Notes: a model not told the origin generated them from the sequence alone. Positions 24,311 through 36,140 are shown, counted from the first letter of the stretch. The stretch is DNA of 64,000 nucleotides from Piliocolobus tephrosceles (GCF_002776525.5 NC_045452.1:27685636-27749635), one strand, 5' to 3'. Program-made: numbers and translations.

Positions 24311-26239
24311 GATAGCTGGAAGAATAGTTTAGCTTGATGGAATCTGTCTCATCAGACAATTCCAGTTTTAACATTTCAGCTTACCCGACTGTACTTTAAA
24401 AGTGAGCTTGGCACATCAATCTGCTGGTCATTAAAACCCTTACCATGGATTGTTTTTCTGTATCATGCTGTTTCCCAGCCTGTGTTCTTCTCCCCTGCTA
24501 ATATCTTATCCCCTTGCTGGTACAAGACCACCCAGTTTAGTGCTGGGCCGTGTGTTGAACCAGCTGAGGCCCAGTGCAGTGCTGCCTCGGCCATTCAGCA
24601 GTACAAGGTGCTTTACTGACGCTGTGGTCTTGGTGGCCTGGGTCAAGACCCCAGAGTCCCCTGCTGAAGAGCTGGCCAGCACCATCAAGTCCCGCTCTAG
24701 TGCTGATTGCAGGGTTCTTTCAAGGCAGTTTTGCAACAAACAGGCTCATGCCTTCTATTTGTAGTAGCTATGGAAACGTTAGAAGCTCTCTTTCTAAAGC
24801 TAAGCATACAATAAAGCACTTCAGATGTTGGTAGGATTAGAGACTTTAGAAGATGTTTAATTTTCTCCCCTACTCTTTCTTTCTCTCTGTCCCTTTAGAG
24901 AGGGAACAAGAGGGCGATGTGAATATTAACTGAGACTTGCTTTAATCTCTCTCGTGACACTTCAGACTGTCTAGGTCTGCACAGCCTGCACTCTAACAAG
25001 GAGTGGCATGCATATTCATGACCCAGGGCTGTGGACCAGACACGCTTCCTAGGGCTGTATTTTACAGTGTTTTTATTTTCAACTCAAATTTCGTGAAAGA
25101 AACAACTATGCAAAATTGATTTTGTGATTATGATTAAGTCTAGAACCCAAGACAGCAGCACTAAAATGTTCTCACTGAAAATAGGAACAGATTAGAGGAG
25201 GTTTGTATAGTATTTGATTTACAGATAGACAACACAAACCCCAGTATGTTGGTGCTCACTTAGAGGGGGCAGTGGAGCAAACTTCACGTCTGCCTAAGAA
25301 GAATGCATAGGGGTTCTACCTTCATGAAGTCTTCCTTAAACCGGAAGGAAAAATGAATTTCACTTAAAATACGTAAGAGTATTAAATGTATATTTAAATG
25401 AAAAGTGTTGAGGTTGACTATTATTGGCGTGGTTGTTATTTCTGATTTTCAAGGCCCTGAAAGGGAGTTGATTCCAGAGTGGTCTTGTGGCCCTATTTCT
25501 TCTCAGCCTTTCACACTTCCTTGACTTAACATCTTTTTGCACTTTGATACTAATTTTGGAAGAAGACAAAAATGCCTTTTCTGCTTTGGGCTTCAGTGTT
25601 CTTCCATTAGGTTGTCAGGTCAGTGGCTATGCCAAGAATCTGCTCCTTGTGAAATACTGGACTGTCATATTTTGTTCCTGAGGTAGTATGCCTGGAGCCT
25701 GGGGCTGCAGAGGGCTGAGCAGGACCTATCACCCCAGCTGCAAGCGGTGCCCCTGTTTGAGGGAGACACCTGGCAGCCCTTCATCTCCAAGAGGGCTTTT
25801 CTTCAGTCTCATTCTTTCTGTGCTCCACTTGTCTTACATATAAAGCGGGCATTGTGTAAGTTTGTATTCTACAGAAATTAGCTACCAAACACTTTAAGGG
25901 TGGGTTGCTATTAAAATACCATGATAACAGTATTTTCACAAAATGTGATAGAAATGTTGCCCTCCAACCCCAAGATGAACAGATTAAAATCCACTCTTTG
26001 ATCCCATCCACATGGGAATTCTGGTGTTTTGTTGTCGTGGACCTTTTATTTACGCAGTCCAGCCTCCTTGCCTGGGTTGCGTTTATATCGGTTTACTTTC
26101 ATCTAATCTCTCAAACCCTAAAAAGCCCAAGGTTGGGAAACCACACCAAGAACAGGAGGCAAAAACACAGCCTGTGGTTCGCTGCAGTGCCACCGTGGCC
26201 CCACCCACATGGTGAATGAGAGAGAGCATGCTTGCATTT

Positions 26240-26900
26240 GTTCATTTAGCAAACATTTCCCAGCACCACACTAGGGACAGAACACAGAGAAGTGAGTACC
26301 ACTGGGCTTGTTTCGAGGAGTTCACAGTGCATTAGGGCATACAGAAATATAAACAAACAGTCATAGCTTACATAATTTCAATAAGGCCAGACACGGTGGC
26401 TGTAGTCCCAGCTATTCAGGAGGCTGAGGCAAGAGGATCACTTGAGCCTAGGCTTTCAAGACACAATTTCAATAAATACGTATTGAACATGCACCTTGTG
26501 CTGGGAACTAGACTCGGTGCTAGGATATCGAAGTCAATTAGATGGGACTCCTGCGCTCGAAGAGCTCACAGACTCATAAACAGATGAGTACAGTGCAGTG
26601 TGATGAGAATTGTTAAAAAAAAAAAAAAAAAAAAAAGACTGCGTTGGCAACAGACAGCAGGTGCACCTAATTTAAGCAGGTGTCGCAGGGTAGCTTAGAC
26701 AGGGAAGGCTTCCGGGAGACTGTGATACTTTGCTGAGTCTGGAAGCCTAAGTGTGCCCCATGAGAAAGGAAGCAGCCGTGAGGAAAGCACATCCCAGGTC
26801 AGGGATTTGTGTGTGCAAAGACAGAGGCGAGGCCAGCATTGTGACATTGCCAGAGCCTGAGAGATGAGGGTGTCTGGCAGGAGAGGTTGGTAGGGGCCGT
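26240..26900 (-). repeat. Ancient L2-like repeat(s) split by an Alu piece
   Basis: ttcatttagcaaacatttcc, aataaatacgtattgaacat, gaagagctcacagactcata and gacagggaaggcttccggga resemble antisense ends of old mammalian LINEs. Family not certain. A 23-base A run lies at about 26615. Confidence 0.4.
26395..26462 (+). mobile_element. Very short internally deleted Alu monomer
   Basis: GGCCAGACACGGTGGCTGTA joined to gtcccagctattcaggaggc and ending at gagcctaggctttcaag. Target duplication ATAATTTCAATAA / ACAATTTCAATAA shows it inserted as a unit of about 68 bp. Confidence 0.82.
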
Positions 26901-27689
26901 CTGGTGGGGTCTCACGTGCCCTGGAGTGGAGCACTTTGATAGTCCCTTTCCTCCAGAGACATCCTGTGTTTGCTGCTGGCAGTGACGGTGCTGGCACCAG
27001 ACTATTCAGTTTCTGAGCCAACCACCCCTCTGATCTCAGGAGCTCTAAATGCATTACTGGGAATTTCAGCTTTCCTACTTTAATTATATTTAAGTGAATA
27101 ACCAGGATGTTTCAGAAAGAATTGTTATGCTTCTTTCATTTACCATTAGGGAGTTATACTCATGAACAAAAATTCCCCGGTCTTATACATGTATTTCTTG
27201 CTCCTTGAGTCAGTTCTCCTTATAATCTCTGACTCCTCCTTTTCCTACAAAAAGTGAGAAAATGAATTTGTATATTGCCAGTGACATCCTGGGTGTGAAA
27301 TTCGAATAATTCATTGTTGAGAAACTCACGAATATGTTGTAAGTGCTTGATACCGGGGCTCATCATCTTTATTCTCTATACTGGCACAAAGTGGGGGTTC
27401 AGTGATCATGGAAAAGAGGTAGATATTCAAATTTAAGATTTATGTATTTGAATATTTGAATAGGTTAGGTTCTGTCTCCAGAAAAGAAATGCAGCCATAT
27501 AAAGGACCTGGACTTTGTCACAAGAGAATGACAGATAAATGACAAAATGAGAACATTTTCCCCACCATAGACAGATGACTGATTATAGAAGCAGCATCAG
27601 CTGGGCACTGACAATCCTTTTCTCTGCCATCTGGAAAAGGTCAGTCATTTATACCCATCAGTGGTTTTGATGCTAAACCTCCAAAGACC

Positions 27690-27910
27690 AGCAGGTCATT
27701 CACTCAGCACATGCTGGTTGGTGCTTTGCTTTGTGCCAGGCTCCATGTCAAGGCCCAAGGCCCCAGGAACACATGACCACAGCCCCTGCCGTGGAGGAGC
27801 TGGGAGACCCAGGCCAGGCAGGAGCTTAAGTGCTGTGCGTGGGGAAGCAGAGAGGACCCTGGGCCAGTTCACCGGGTGGGTATTGGAGAGACTAAGATGG
27901 AGCAACCTTT
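27690..27910 (-). repeat. Possible ancient L2-type fragment
   Basis: cattcactcagcacatgctg, ctttgtgccaggctccatgt and cccctgccgtggaggagctg have the antisense L2/L3 tail pattern. Weak. Confidence 0.3.
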
Positions 27911-28937
27911 TTAAAGCCCTGAAAACACTTCCTGAGCATACAGCCGCCCGTGCTTAGTATGTTTCAATTGTCTGACTTCATTGGACAGTCATTTTTACTG
28001 TTTTCTTTTGAGGCTGTTGAACTAGGGAGAGAAACTGTTGGACTCATTTTCTTTCCCAGATACTACAGGAAAGAGCACCAGCTTTATGAATGTTAAAGTT
28101 TTCTCCGTGTTCCCATGCCGTGTTGGGGGAGCTAGAAATGTCTCAGAACTGGTCCACAGCGTTGCACAGGGGCGTTCAGGACAAGATCAGAAGACTTGGC
28201 TCTTTAGCTCTAGGGTTTGATACCTTGTGGGGACACTGACGCCCTGGTTCTGGCATTGGCAGTGCCCGAGTGGGAAGCATCTGGTAATCATCAGGGGACA
28301 GGACTTGTTTGACTTGATGCCTTTATCTGCTCATGGGCGGGGAAGCCTCTTTCTTTGGAAAAGTGTTTATTCCACCCTAGGTTCTTTGTTGTTCCCCTGG
28401 ATCAGGGTGCCAGGCCCAGGAGGGACACAGCTTCTCTTGGCAGTCTCTTACGTATGTCCCTGAATCCAACCAGTGAAGACTGGTCCCTGCAGTAGTTTTT
28501 ATACAGTCCTTTATAGAACTACATATAACAGCAATTTAATACTTGCATGAAGTTTACACGGCTCTTGGTGATTAAATCAAATGCCCTACTCAGTAATGTG
28601 GCGACGCTATCCCAGTCTTCATAGGTTGTCTCTGGTCTCCTGCCAAGCAGAACGTGCCAGGTGAGCACTTGGGCACAGTGAGCCCTGATGCTTTCAGAAG
28701 CCTGAGTATTCAAACTAAACACAGCAAATCCTTCAAGGGCCTTCCAGCTTCATCTTTAGAATACTGAATGCGGGAAATTCCATGGTGACTCCTAGGAAAC
28801 AATTCTTATTTCTAACTGGGCTCCCATTAAACAAGATGATTTTCCTGATTCTAACCTGACATCTTTGTGACTGATTCTTTAGTGCTCCTCTTATTCTTTC
28901 CCTAGTGAGTCAGTAACATAATTATTCAACAAAGGAA

Positions 28938-28978
28938 TGTGTGTGTGTGCACGCACACACGTTTGCCTGTGTGTGTGT
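28938..28978 (+). repeat. (TG)n / (CA)n dinucleotide stretch
   Basis: TGTGTGTGTG, then gcacgcacacacg and tgtgtgtgtg; alternating purine-pyrimidine throughout. Confidence 0.9.
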
Positions 28979-29305
28979 TCTTGGGTTCATAAACTTCAGT
29001 TTGAGCTATTCTAAGACTTTGCTTCCTTGTTCATTCATTCAGCAAATACTGAGTAAATCTCTCTGGGTGCCAGTGGCCGGACATCACACACACATGTTGG
29101 ATGTATATGTGCGTATGCATGCATTGCCTCTTTTTAATGTGTTTGCAGTTTAGATGCATATTCAGAGAATGCATCCTCAAGAAAACCTGTTAATTGATCC
29201 TGGATGTTCCGTGTTTCTGTGCTCCTCTACTCCTTTTCTGATAATTCTTGTGTGAAGTTATCAAACAGGAAAGTATGTTGTCACATTCCTTCACTCTGGC
29301 TCCAG

Positions 29306-29493
29306 TTCTGACCCAGTGGGTGATATACGCCATCCGAAACCTTACTGAAGACAACAGCCAAAACCAAGATTTGATTGCAAAGATGGAGGAACAGGGGCTG
29401 GCAGATGCATCCCTACTTAAAAAAGTGGGTTTTGAAGTTGAAAAGAAGGGTGAAAAGCTGATCCTGAAATCTACTAGCGACACCCCTAAGCCA
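29306..29493 (+). CDS. ATXN10: ATXN10 penultimate coding exon (exon 11 by human numbering), partial gene
   Basis: Encodes the C-terminal part of ataxin-10, a cytoplasmic armadillo-like repeat protein linked to neuronal survival and cell division; intronic ATTCT expansion in human ATXN10 causes spinocerebellar ataxia 10. The 188-bp exon translates through WVIYAIRNLTEDNSQNQ, DLIAKMEEQGLADASLLKK and VGFEVEKKGEKLILKST and ends in DTPKP, which I recognise as the conserved ataxin-10 C-terminal domain. The acceptor is CTGGCTCCAG ending at 29305, behind a weak pyrimidine tract; the donor is GTAAGT at 29494. The exon enters with two bases of a split codon and leaves on a codon boundary. An ATG lies in frame upstream at 29248, but the protein does not start there: that stretch is intron. 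No frameshift or stop is seen. One C-terminal residue (S in KSTSDTPKP) may differ from human; this is from memory and not certain. Confidence 0.95.
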
Positions 29494-29980
29494 GTAAGTA
29501 CCCTCAAGGGAACTGTCCTGCCCTTTGGTTTGTAGAAAGCTGTTTGCACTTCCCCGTTGCTTCAAGCACGAGGCTCTTTGTAAGAATATGGATAGGAGAA
29601 TTGTGCCCTCTCTAGTGGTTTACCGAGGAAAGCCCTAAAGATAGCTGCAAACAGTTTTTTTGTTATGGCTTTATGCTGCCATTTTCTTAAAACAGATAAA
29701 ATTTCAAACTCATTCTGGGTGAGAAATATAAAAGGCATATCGAAATGTATACATGGTATAAAAGTAAGTTACTCATAGGAATTAGATTTTCTTTAAAAGA
29801 TAGTTAATGTTCACTATAGTTTAAAAAACAAAACTCCTTGAATACTATTGCATGAATTGTTTCAGGTTTCTCTAAGTTATTTGTGATCACTGACCAAAGT
29901 TCTGGGGTTTTTTCCCCTTTGTCTGATGAATCTTGTGAATAGATTTGTTATATCTGCATTTCTTTCTTTTTTCTTTTTAG
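29494..29980 (+). other. ATXN10: ATXN10 last intron (487 bp)
   Basis: Bounded by GTAAGT and a polypyrimidine-AG acceptor. No repeat is recognised inside. If retained, the reading frame runs on for 13 codons (ending PFGL) to a TAG at 29533-29535. Confidence 0.85.
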
Positions 29981-30283
29981 TGAATGAACTGCATCCAAAT
30001 ACCTGAATTTTTGGAGTATGTTTCATGGATTTTTCATCTTCTGCAGTATGTGAAATCGCAAGTGTTTGAAGATTTATAAGTACAAATTCGGGAACTCACG
30101 AATTTTTTAGGTAGTGGAGTTTAATGTGTATAAGCTAGAAGTGGAAGTAACTGAGCGTTCTCTTGTTTCTTTGCATTAATGTAACTGTGTGGTTTGCCTT
30201 TGTCCCCCTGGATAGAACATGCATTTAAAGAATATATTGTACTTACTGTGACAGCAGATAATAAACCAGTCTCTTGGAGGGCA
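29981..30283 (+). CDS. ATXN10: ATXN10 terminal exon: TGA stop as first codon, then 3' UTR
   Basis: The acceptor is a long T-rich tract ending in TTTTTAG at 29980, so the exon opens with TGA at 29981-29983. Spliced to the CCA at 29491-29493 this gives Lys-Pro-stop, the expected end of ataxin-10. Only the stop codon is coding; the rest is 3' UTR. The 3' limit is inferred from AATAAA at 30260-30265 with a CA at about 30282 and a GT-rich stretch near 30319 (GGACTGTGTTTG). Further AATAAA motifs near 31102, 31112 and 31229 could give a longer UTR. Without transcript data the end is uncertain by up to about 1 kb. Confidence 0.85.
30260..30265 (+). terminator. ATXN10: Candidate ATXN10 polyadenylation signal AATAAA
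   Basis: Canonical hexamer 277 bases after the stop codon, with a plausible CA cleavage site about 17 bases on and a GT-rich element after that. It is the nearest canonical hexamer to the stop that I found. Confidence 0.55.
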
Positions 30284-32079
30284 CAACCCTTATTTGACAA
30301 AACTTGGACATTGCCTTGGACTGTGTTTGTCCCTTCAGATGGTAACTCAGCATCATTCTTTATATTCCTCTGCTCATTGGGTTTTCTGAACTCTGGCAGG
30401 CAGTTGAAGTAGTTTCTCACTGTGATTAATTCTACCAATCTCTTTTCACCCCTCTGCCTTTCCAAAACATTGACAAGACTCATTTCCAGTTAATTAATTC
30501 AAAAACCCTCCCTCTTCATTTTAGGTACTGGGCTGCCTTGTCACTGAGCCCTATCCCTTTGGAATGTGGCAGGGAGCGAGGTTGGTGAGAGAACATGTGG
30601 GCCCTTAACTCTTCTTGTTCCAGTTCGTCCCAGAAGTCGACATCCCAGGCCCCATTCTGTGTCAAGGTGAATGCCTGTGTCTTCCCCGGCTTCCTGCCTC
30701 TGTCATGGGGGAGGAATAGCTGATGTTCTGCTCTGGTGCAGCGCCATAGCATTAAAGGTACCTTTCTGTCTTCTTTGATTTAAAAAGCACCCGTCTCATG
30801 AAGGTGCCACTCAGTTTTAGCCATGTCTTCACTGGAATTACAAAAGTACTTTTAGGGAGCAGGAGTTTATTTGACATCTAGTTATCTGTCTGTCTATTCA
30901 TCTATCTGTCTATCTGCTGTATGAGAGGTAGGAGTGGATTAAATGACCACTGAACTCACTGAATCCAGATCATTCATATTATCCACAAAAGCTCTAGGGG
31001 GAGGTCACGTTGTGAATGCTTAAAACATATTATCTTCTTCAACAGCCACATCACCAAACAATATATCCAGAGATTTTGCACAATTCGTGTTGAACCTTCC
31101 AAAATAAAAACAATAAAGACCTGTCCAAAAGTTTTTACAAAAATACCGATTGCTACCAAATAAAGTGCTTCTAAGCTTTGTGTAGGCATACTTTGATTTG
31201 TAAAAATAGCTTAAGCATGTTGAGAATGAAATAAAAGTTTTCCCATGTGCTATCTAATGTACTCCTTGTAACTCTGAAGACACATCAGCTTCTAGGATTG
31301 CAGCAATCTATAAATGACATGTTTCTCTCATTTATGACTTTCCATCAGTAAAGAAGCCATTGCGAAAGTAAAATTACACAAAGGAGTCATTCTCTTCTGG
31401 GACATAAAGAGTTAAAGCTCGTCCTCTAAATAGAAGGCTGGCCAAAGGGAAAAAACAGTGGGAGTCCCTTTTCCCTTTTAACAAGTTTGCAATAGACACT
31501 TCTTTTTTTCCTGTCTCAATGGATGTGTGCACACCAGTGGAATCACACAAACTTGTCGGTATGAGCTATATAATAACAAACACAAATAAATAAAAGGGAG
31601 CCTTGTGAGAATACAGAATGGGGTAATGGTTATGTGTTTTCTAAGTAGGAAGTGTGGGGCTTGCATAGTGAAAACATGCTGATGACTGCATTGTGGCTGC
31701 CTTTGATTCCCTTGGATGGATTAATTCTTGAGCACAACAGCTTCCCTGTCCTCTATCGTGGACTCGGAGCTCCTGAGAACCTTGTTTTACATGCTATAGA
31801 GGATTAATCACCACCTCAATCAGTCATTTAGAAGGAAGAAAAAAGCAGGCCAGCCTTACAGAATTTGTAAAGAGACAGAATGGTCACAGCAAGTTTTGTG
31901 ACCATATTATTGTTTTCAAGAGCAAGCTGACAAAGCTTTTAGCTGGCTTCACTTTAAAAGATAGAGGGGAAGGCTCCTCAGCTTGATACTGAGTCCGAGT
32001 ATTTGCAGAGTGATTATTTTTTAATACTTTAACAATGAATGTGAAGATTTCAAAAATACTTATTTTTGCAGTCTTAAAA
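30284..32079. other. Immediate 3' flank of ATXN10, no gene seen
   Basis: AT-rich unique sequence. A degenerate tetranucleotide patch (tctgtctgtctattcatcta) lies at about 30883-30920. Extra AATAAA motifs near 31102-31235 may serve longer ATXN10 transcripts. Confidence 0.5.
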
Positions 32080-32404
32080 CAGTCAGCTGTCTGTATCCAC
32101 AGGTTCTGTATCCACAGATTGAACCAACTAGGGATTGAAAATACTCAGGAAAAATAAAATAGTAGTACAACAAAAAAAAACAATACAGATTTTAAAATAC
32201 AGGGTGACAACTATGTCCATAGCATTTACATTTTATTAGGTGTTACAAGTAATCTGGAGATGATTTAAAGTATGTGGGAGAATGTGGGTAGGTTATATGC
32301 AAATACTATGAAGGTTCATATCAGAGACTTGAGCATCCATAGATTTTGGCATCCAAGTTGGGGGGTCCTAGAACCAATACCCAATAGATTTCAAGGGCCA
32401 ACTT
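32080..32404 (+). mobile_element. MER2-type (Tigger/TcMar) nonautonomous transposon
   Basis: CAGTCAGCTGTCTGTATCCA at the left and caagggccaact at the right as inverted ends. Interior gtaatctggagatgatttaa, gtaggttatatgcaaatact and gacttgagcatccatagatt is typical of MER2. Confidence 0.88.
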
Positions 32405-32446
32405 ACTAAACTGTTAGAATTTGTTAATATTTGTTCATTGTCCTCC

Positions 32447-32630
32447 TGCCCCAGCCTTATAAGACATGCCTGCTTCCTCTTCTGTCATGATCCTAAGTTT
32501 CCTGAGGCCTCCCGAGCCATGCTTCCTGTATAGCCTGCAGAGCCATGAGCCAATTAAACTTCTTTTCTTTATAAATTATCCAGTCTCAGGGAGTTCTGTA
32601 TAGCAATGCGAGAAGGCACTAATGCAACGT
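32447..32630 (+). mobile_element. MaLR LTR 3' part (MST/THE1-like)
   Basis: ttctgtcatgatcctaagtt, tttcctgaggcctcccgagc, agccaattaaacttcttttc and ctttataaattatccagtct, ending agaaggcactaatgcaa. The 5' half is missing. Confidence 0.8.
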
Positions 32631-32920
32631 CCTGGTTTTGTGGTTCTGTTTTTGTTTTTGTTTTTAGGAGCTAACATTGAAATGCATTTTTTTGTTGTGG
32701 TTCAGTAACTTCACAATCTAAGCACCGGGCTTTGGAAACTGCTAAAACATGTCCTTTGCAAAGTAGGATATAGAAAAAATGAGATGATTTTGGCTACCAA
32801 TTAGTACATCTTTAAATCAAAAATTAATGTTTTTATTGTGCATCTTATATCCATTCTCTTTTGAAGTCATTCATGTGCTGCCCTGATAATACATGACATT
32901 TAAATGTTATTTAAATGATT

Positions 32921-33208
32921 TTTTTTTTCAAGGCAGAGTCTTGCTCTGTCGCCCAAGCTGGAGTGCAGTGGCACGATCTTGGTTCACTGCAACCTCTGCT
33001 TCCCAGGTTCAAACAGTTCTTCCACCTCAGCCTCCTGGGTAGCTGGGATTATAGGCATGCACCATCACGCCTGGCTAATTTTTGTATTTTTAGTAAAGAC
33101 AGGGTTTAACCATGTTTCCAGGCTGGTCTCAAACTCCTAACCTCATGATCCGCCCTCCTCGGCCTCCCAAAATGCTGGGATTACAGGCATGAGCCACTGC
33201 TCCTGGCC
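32921..33208 (-). mobile_element. AluS, full length
   Basis: gcagagtcttgctctgtcgc to ggcatgagccactgctcctg; target duplication close to TTAAATGATTTTTT on both sides. Confidence 0.94.
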
Positions 33209-33984
33209 TTAAAATGATTTTTTTACTGTCCTTTAATTTCTGTCACTGAATAAATAAACAAAGATGTTAGAACAAAAATGCCAGTCTTTGCAGAAGGAAA
33301 ACTTTTAAAAAAATCTTTCATCATCAGTAAGTTCTACACATAAGTGCTTCACATGTGAAGCAGTAGTATTGAGGCAGAATTTTTAAATGCAGAAAAGTTG
33401 AGGAAGAACCTTAACATTTAAGATCTAATGTAAAACCTAGCCTGTACGGCAGCAGGGGGACAACAACAAGGCAGCTGCCCTCTCGGTGCTGTCCGAGGTT
33501 CTGATCATTTCAGCCGTATTGGCTTGTTCACATACGATCAATTAAAAACCTTCTTTTCAAAATTCAGATTTTTTCTTGTGTTTGTATGACACAATATCTG
33601 TTTTCCTCTTCCCTACACACTTTATGTATTTATTTATATTTTGAGGTCACATATTATGTGATATTTCACAATATGAATTTGATTTACTATCCACAATATA
33701 CGTGAATTTTTAAGCTTTTGCCGTAAACATAGTGGTTATGGTATTAACTCATCCCTCAGACTCTCCTCATCTCAATCAGAGACATTCCTGTCAGTGGAAA
33801 TTAATTTTCATAGTTTTCTGTAATTATTTATTCTTGCTTAAATTAGAAACATATTAAATGTTTCTTTTTGTTTAAACAACATCATATACATTATTCATTC
33901 ACAAATTTCTCTGCTTATTTCATATCACTGAAGCAAGGGCTTAGGTAATTTTTTCATACGGATTTAATTTTTCTACCACTTTGT

Positions 33985-34205
33985 AAAGTGTATTGGCCAA
34001 GAATATCAGCTCTGAAGCTAGAATTCTGGGTTCCAGTCCCTGCCCTTTCTCCTGCTTAACCATGGGCAGGTTCCATAAGCTCTGAGTGTCTCCATTTTCT
34101 CATTTCCAGCCCCACTGAAAATGCAGCTTATAATACCACCTGCCTTATCAGAGCACATGAGAGAACAAGCAAGTGACTGTGTGTAAAGTGCTTAATCCTG
34201 GCATT
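33985..34205 (+). repeat. MIR fragment
   Basis: agctagaattctgggttcca, ctgcttaaccatgggcaggt and ctccattttctcatttccag follow sense MIR order. Confidence 0.72.
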
Positions 34206-34280
34206 AATCCCATTATATGAATGAGGAGGTTGAGTCACAGAGAAGTTATGCCCAAGGTCAAACAGCAGTTAATGCTTAGT
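34206..34280 (-). repeat. Second MIR fragment, opposite orientation
   Basis: tgaggaggttgagtcacaga and tgcccaaggtcaaacagcag are antisense MIR. Confidence 0.65.
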
Positions 34281-34382
34281 GATTAATTGGGATAGTTAAT
34301 TGGAAGAGAATGAGAAAAAATAGCTTCTTTTCCCAGTGGAAAACTAATATAGCAGAAATGCCTGGACTGTGGCTTTGGATGT

Positions 34383-35061
34383 TGTATTAGTGCATTCTCG
34401 CATTGCTATACAGAACTACCTGAGACTGGGTAATTTATAAAGAAAAGAGATTTAGGCCGGGCGCGGTGGCTCAAGCCTGTAATCCCAGCACTTTGGGAGG
34501 CCGAGATGGGCGGATCATGAGGTCAGGAGATCGAGACCATCCTGGCTAACACGGTGAAACCCCGTCTCTACTAAAAAAAAAATACAAAGAAGTGGCGGGC
34601 GCCTGTAGTCCCAGCTACTTGGGAGGCTGAGGCAGGAGAATGGCGTAAACCCGGGAGGCGGAGCTTGCAGTGAGCTGAGATCCGGCCACTGCACTCCAGC
34701 CTGGGCTACAGAGCGAGACTCCGTCTCAAAAAAAAAAAAGAAAAGAGATTTAATTGACTCCTGGCTCTGCAGGCTATACAGGAAGTATGGCTGGGGAGGC
34801 CTCAGGAAACTTAGGATCATGGCAGAAGGGGAAGCAGGACGTCTTACGTGGCTGGAGCAGGAGGAAGAGAGTGAGGATGGTGATGGGGTGCTACACACTT
34901 TTAAACAACCAGATCTTGTGGGAACTCATTATCATGAGAACCGACCACAAGGGTGAAATCCACCTACGTGATCCAGTCACCTTCCATCAGGACCCCCTTC
35001 AGCATTGGGGATTACAGTTGGACGTGAAAATTGGGCAGGGACACAAATCCAAACTGTATCA
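34383..35061 (-). mobile_element. Solo MaLR LTR (MST-type) with perfect 5-bp target duplication
   Basis: Antisense LTR starts TGTATTAGTGCATTCTCGCA and ends aatccaaactgtatca. Flanks GATGT at 34378-34382 and 35062-35066 are identical. It is about 395 bp without the nested Alu, the normal size for this class. No internal retroviral genes are present. Confidence 0.9.
34455..34736 (+). mobile_element. AluY, cercopithecid-type, nested in the LTR
   Basis: ggctcaagcctgtaatccca, gcgtaaacccgg and gagatccggccactgc; target duplication AAAGAAAAGAGATTTA (34439-34454 and 34737-34752) is perfect, so the insertion is recent. A short deletion removes part of the segment after the middle A-rich linker. Confidence 0.96.
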
Positions 35062-35069
35062 GATGTAAA

Positions 35070-35200
35070 GCAAGGAGAGTGCTATGGGAAGAACATAGGC
35101 TTGCAATTAGAAAAACCCAAGTTCAAATCTCAACTTCACTTGCCAGCTGTGTGGCCTTGAGTAAGTTGCTTAACCACTCTGAGCCTAAGTTTCCCCCTCA
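35070..35200 (+). repeat. MIR fragment
   Basis: cccaagttcaaatctcaact, ccagctgtgtggccttgagt and aagttgcttaaccactctga. Confidence 0.82.
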
Positions 35201-36140
35201 AGGACTGCACCATGCACTGGGGATACAACAGTGAGCAAGACAAACATGGCCTCTACTCTCATAAAGATTATCTTCTGGTGAGGGTGACAGAAAGTTATTA
35301 ATAAGTGAACAAATACATAAAACAAGAGCATTGCATATTGTAGTAAGTGCCATGAAGAAAATAGGCAAGTTGATGGTAACTGGGGTGTTCTTTTTGAGCA
35401 AAAGCCAGAAGGTTGAAAACGTGCCAGTTGTGCAAAGAATCAGAGAAGTGTCCCGGAAGAGGGAGCAGCAAGTGCAGAGGCCCCAAGATTGGAAAAGCTT
35501 CACCTGGTCAGGAACCAGGAGGGTGGCCATTAGGCCCAGCGCCTGGTGGCCCGGGGAGAACATCATGAGACCAGATCAGAGGGGTCAGCAGGAATCAGAT
35601 CATGCAGGGTCTTCAAGGCCATGGGAGGAGTTCGAATTTTGCTTGAAGTACATCGGGAGGGTATTGAGCCAATTTTAGCAGAGGAGTGTGAAGATTACGC
35701 TTGCAATTTTAAATGACTACTCTTGCTGCTGTGTGGAAAATGGGGAGGAGAAAGAATGAAAGTAGAGAAATTGCGTCTGGGGCTGTTGATGACAGTGATC
35801 CAGACAAGCATGGTGGCAGTGGAAATGGAGAGAAAGACTTGAGTTGGAACTATGTGTCTGAGGGAGGATCTGTAGGACTAGTTGAGGGTGGGGTGCGTGA
35901 AGTCAACAAGAGTAGCTCGTAAGATCTGTTGAACAGCTGGGTGGTTGATTGTCCATTCACTGGGGTGGAAAAGTTCAGTGTGAAGATTAGTTCTTATGTA
36001 TGTTTTATTTGTAGCGAAGAGAATCCAGAATTCCATTTTGGGCAAATGAAGTTTGAGATGCTTTTGAGACATCCAAGTGGTGATGATTTTAAAAGTAGTT
36101 GAACCTATAAACTAGGGCTCAGAAGACAGATCAGCACTGG
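35201..36140 (-). mobile_element. Long L2 fragment
   Basis: Antisense L2 order: gatacaacagtgagcaagac, tgccatgaagaaaataggca, agggagcagcaagtgcagag, tcagatcatgcagggtcttc, ttgagccaattttagcagag, gtttgagatgcttttgagac, atccaagtggtgatgat. About 940 bp, unusually long for an L2 remnant here. All open frames in it are accidental. Confidence 0.75.

Larger units (their letters stand above)
1..29305 (+). other. ATXN10: ATXN10 intron (probably intron 10), 3' part
   Basis: No exon matching the ataxin-10 segment before FLTQW was found by reading the strand, so I treat all of this as one intron. Stretches with no recognised element include roughly 3420-4930, 5050-7016, 10480-11400, 18640-21440, 21760-23540, 24320-26240 and 27910-28930. 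A short exon could be missed by eye. Confidence 0.7.

Noticed and set aside
26615..26637. Poly(A) run as the tail of a processed pseudogene
   Set aside because: No gene-like sequence precedes it; the sequence around it resembles an old LINE.
29248..29305. ATG at 29248 as an alternative ATXN10 start
   Set aside because: The 19 codons before the exon are intronic, poor Kozak context, and the family protein continues from upstream exons.
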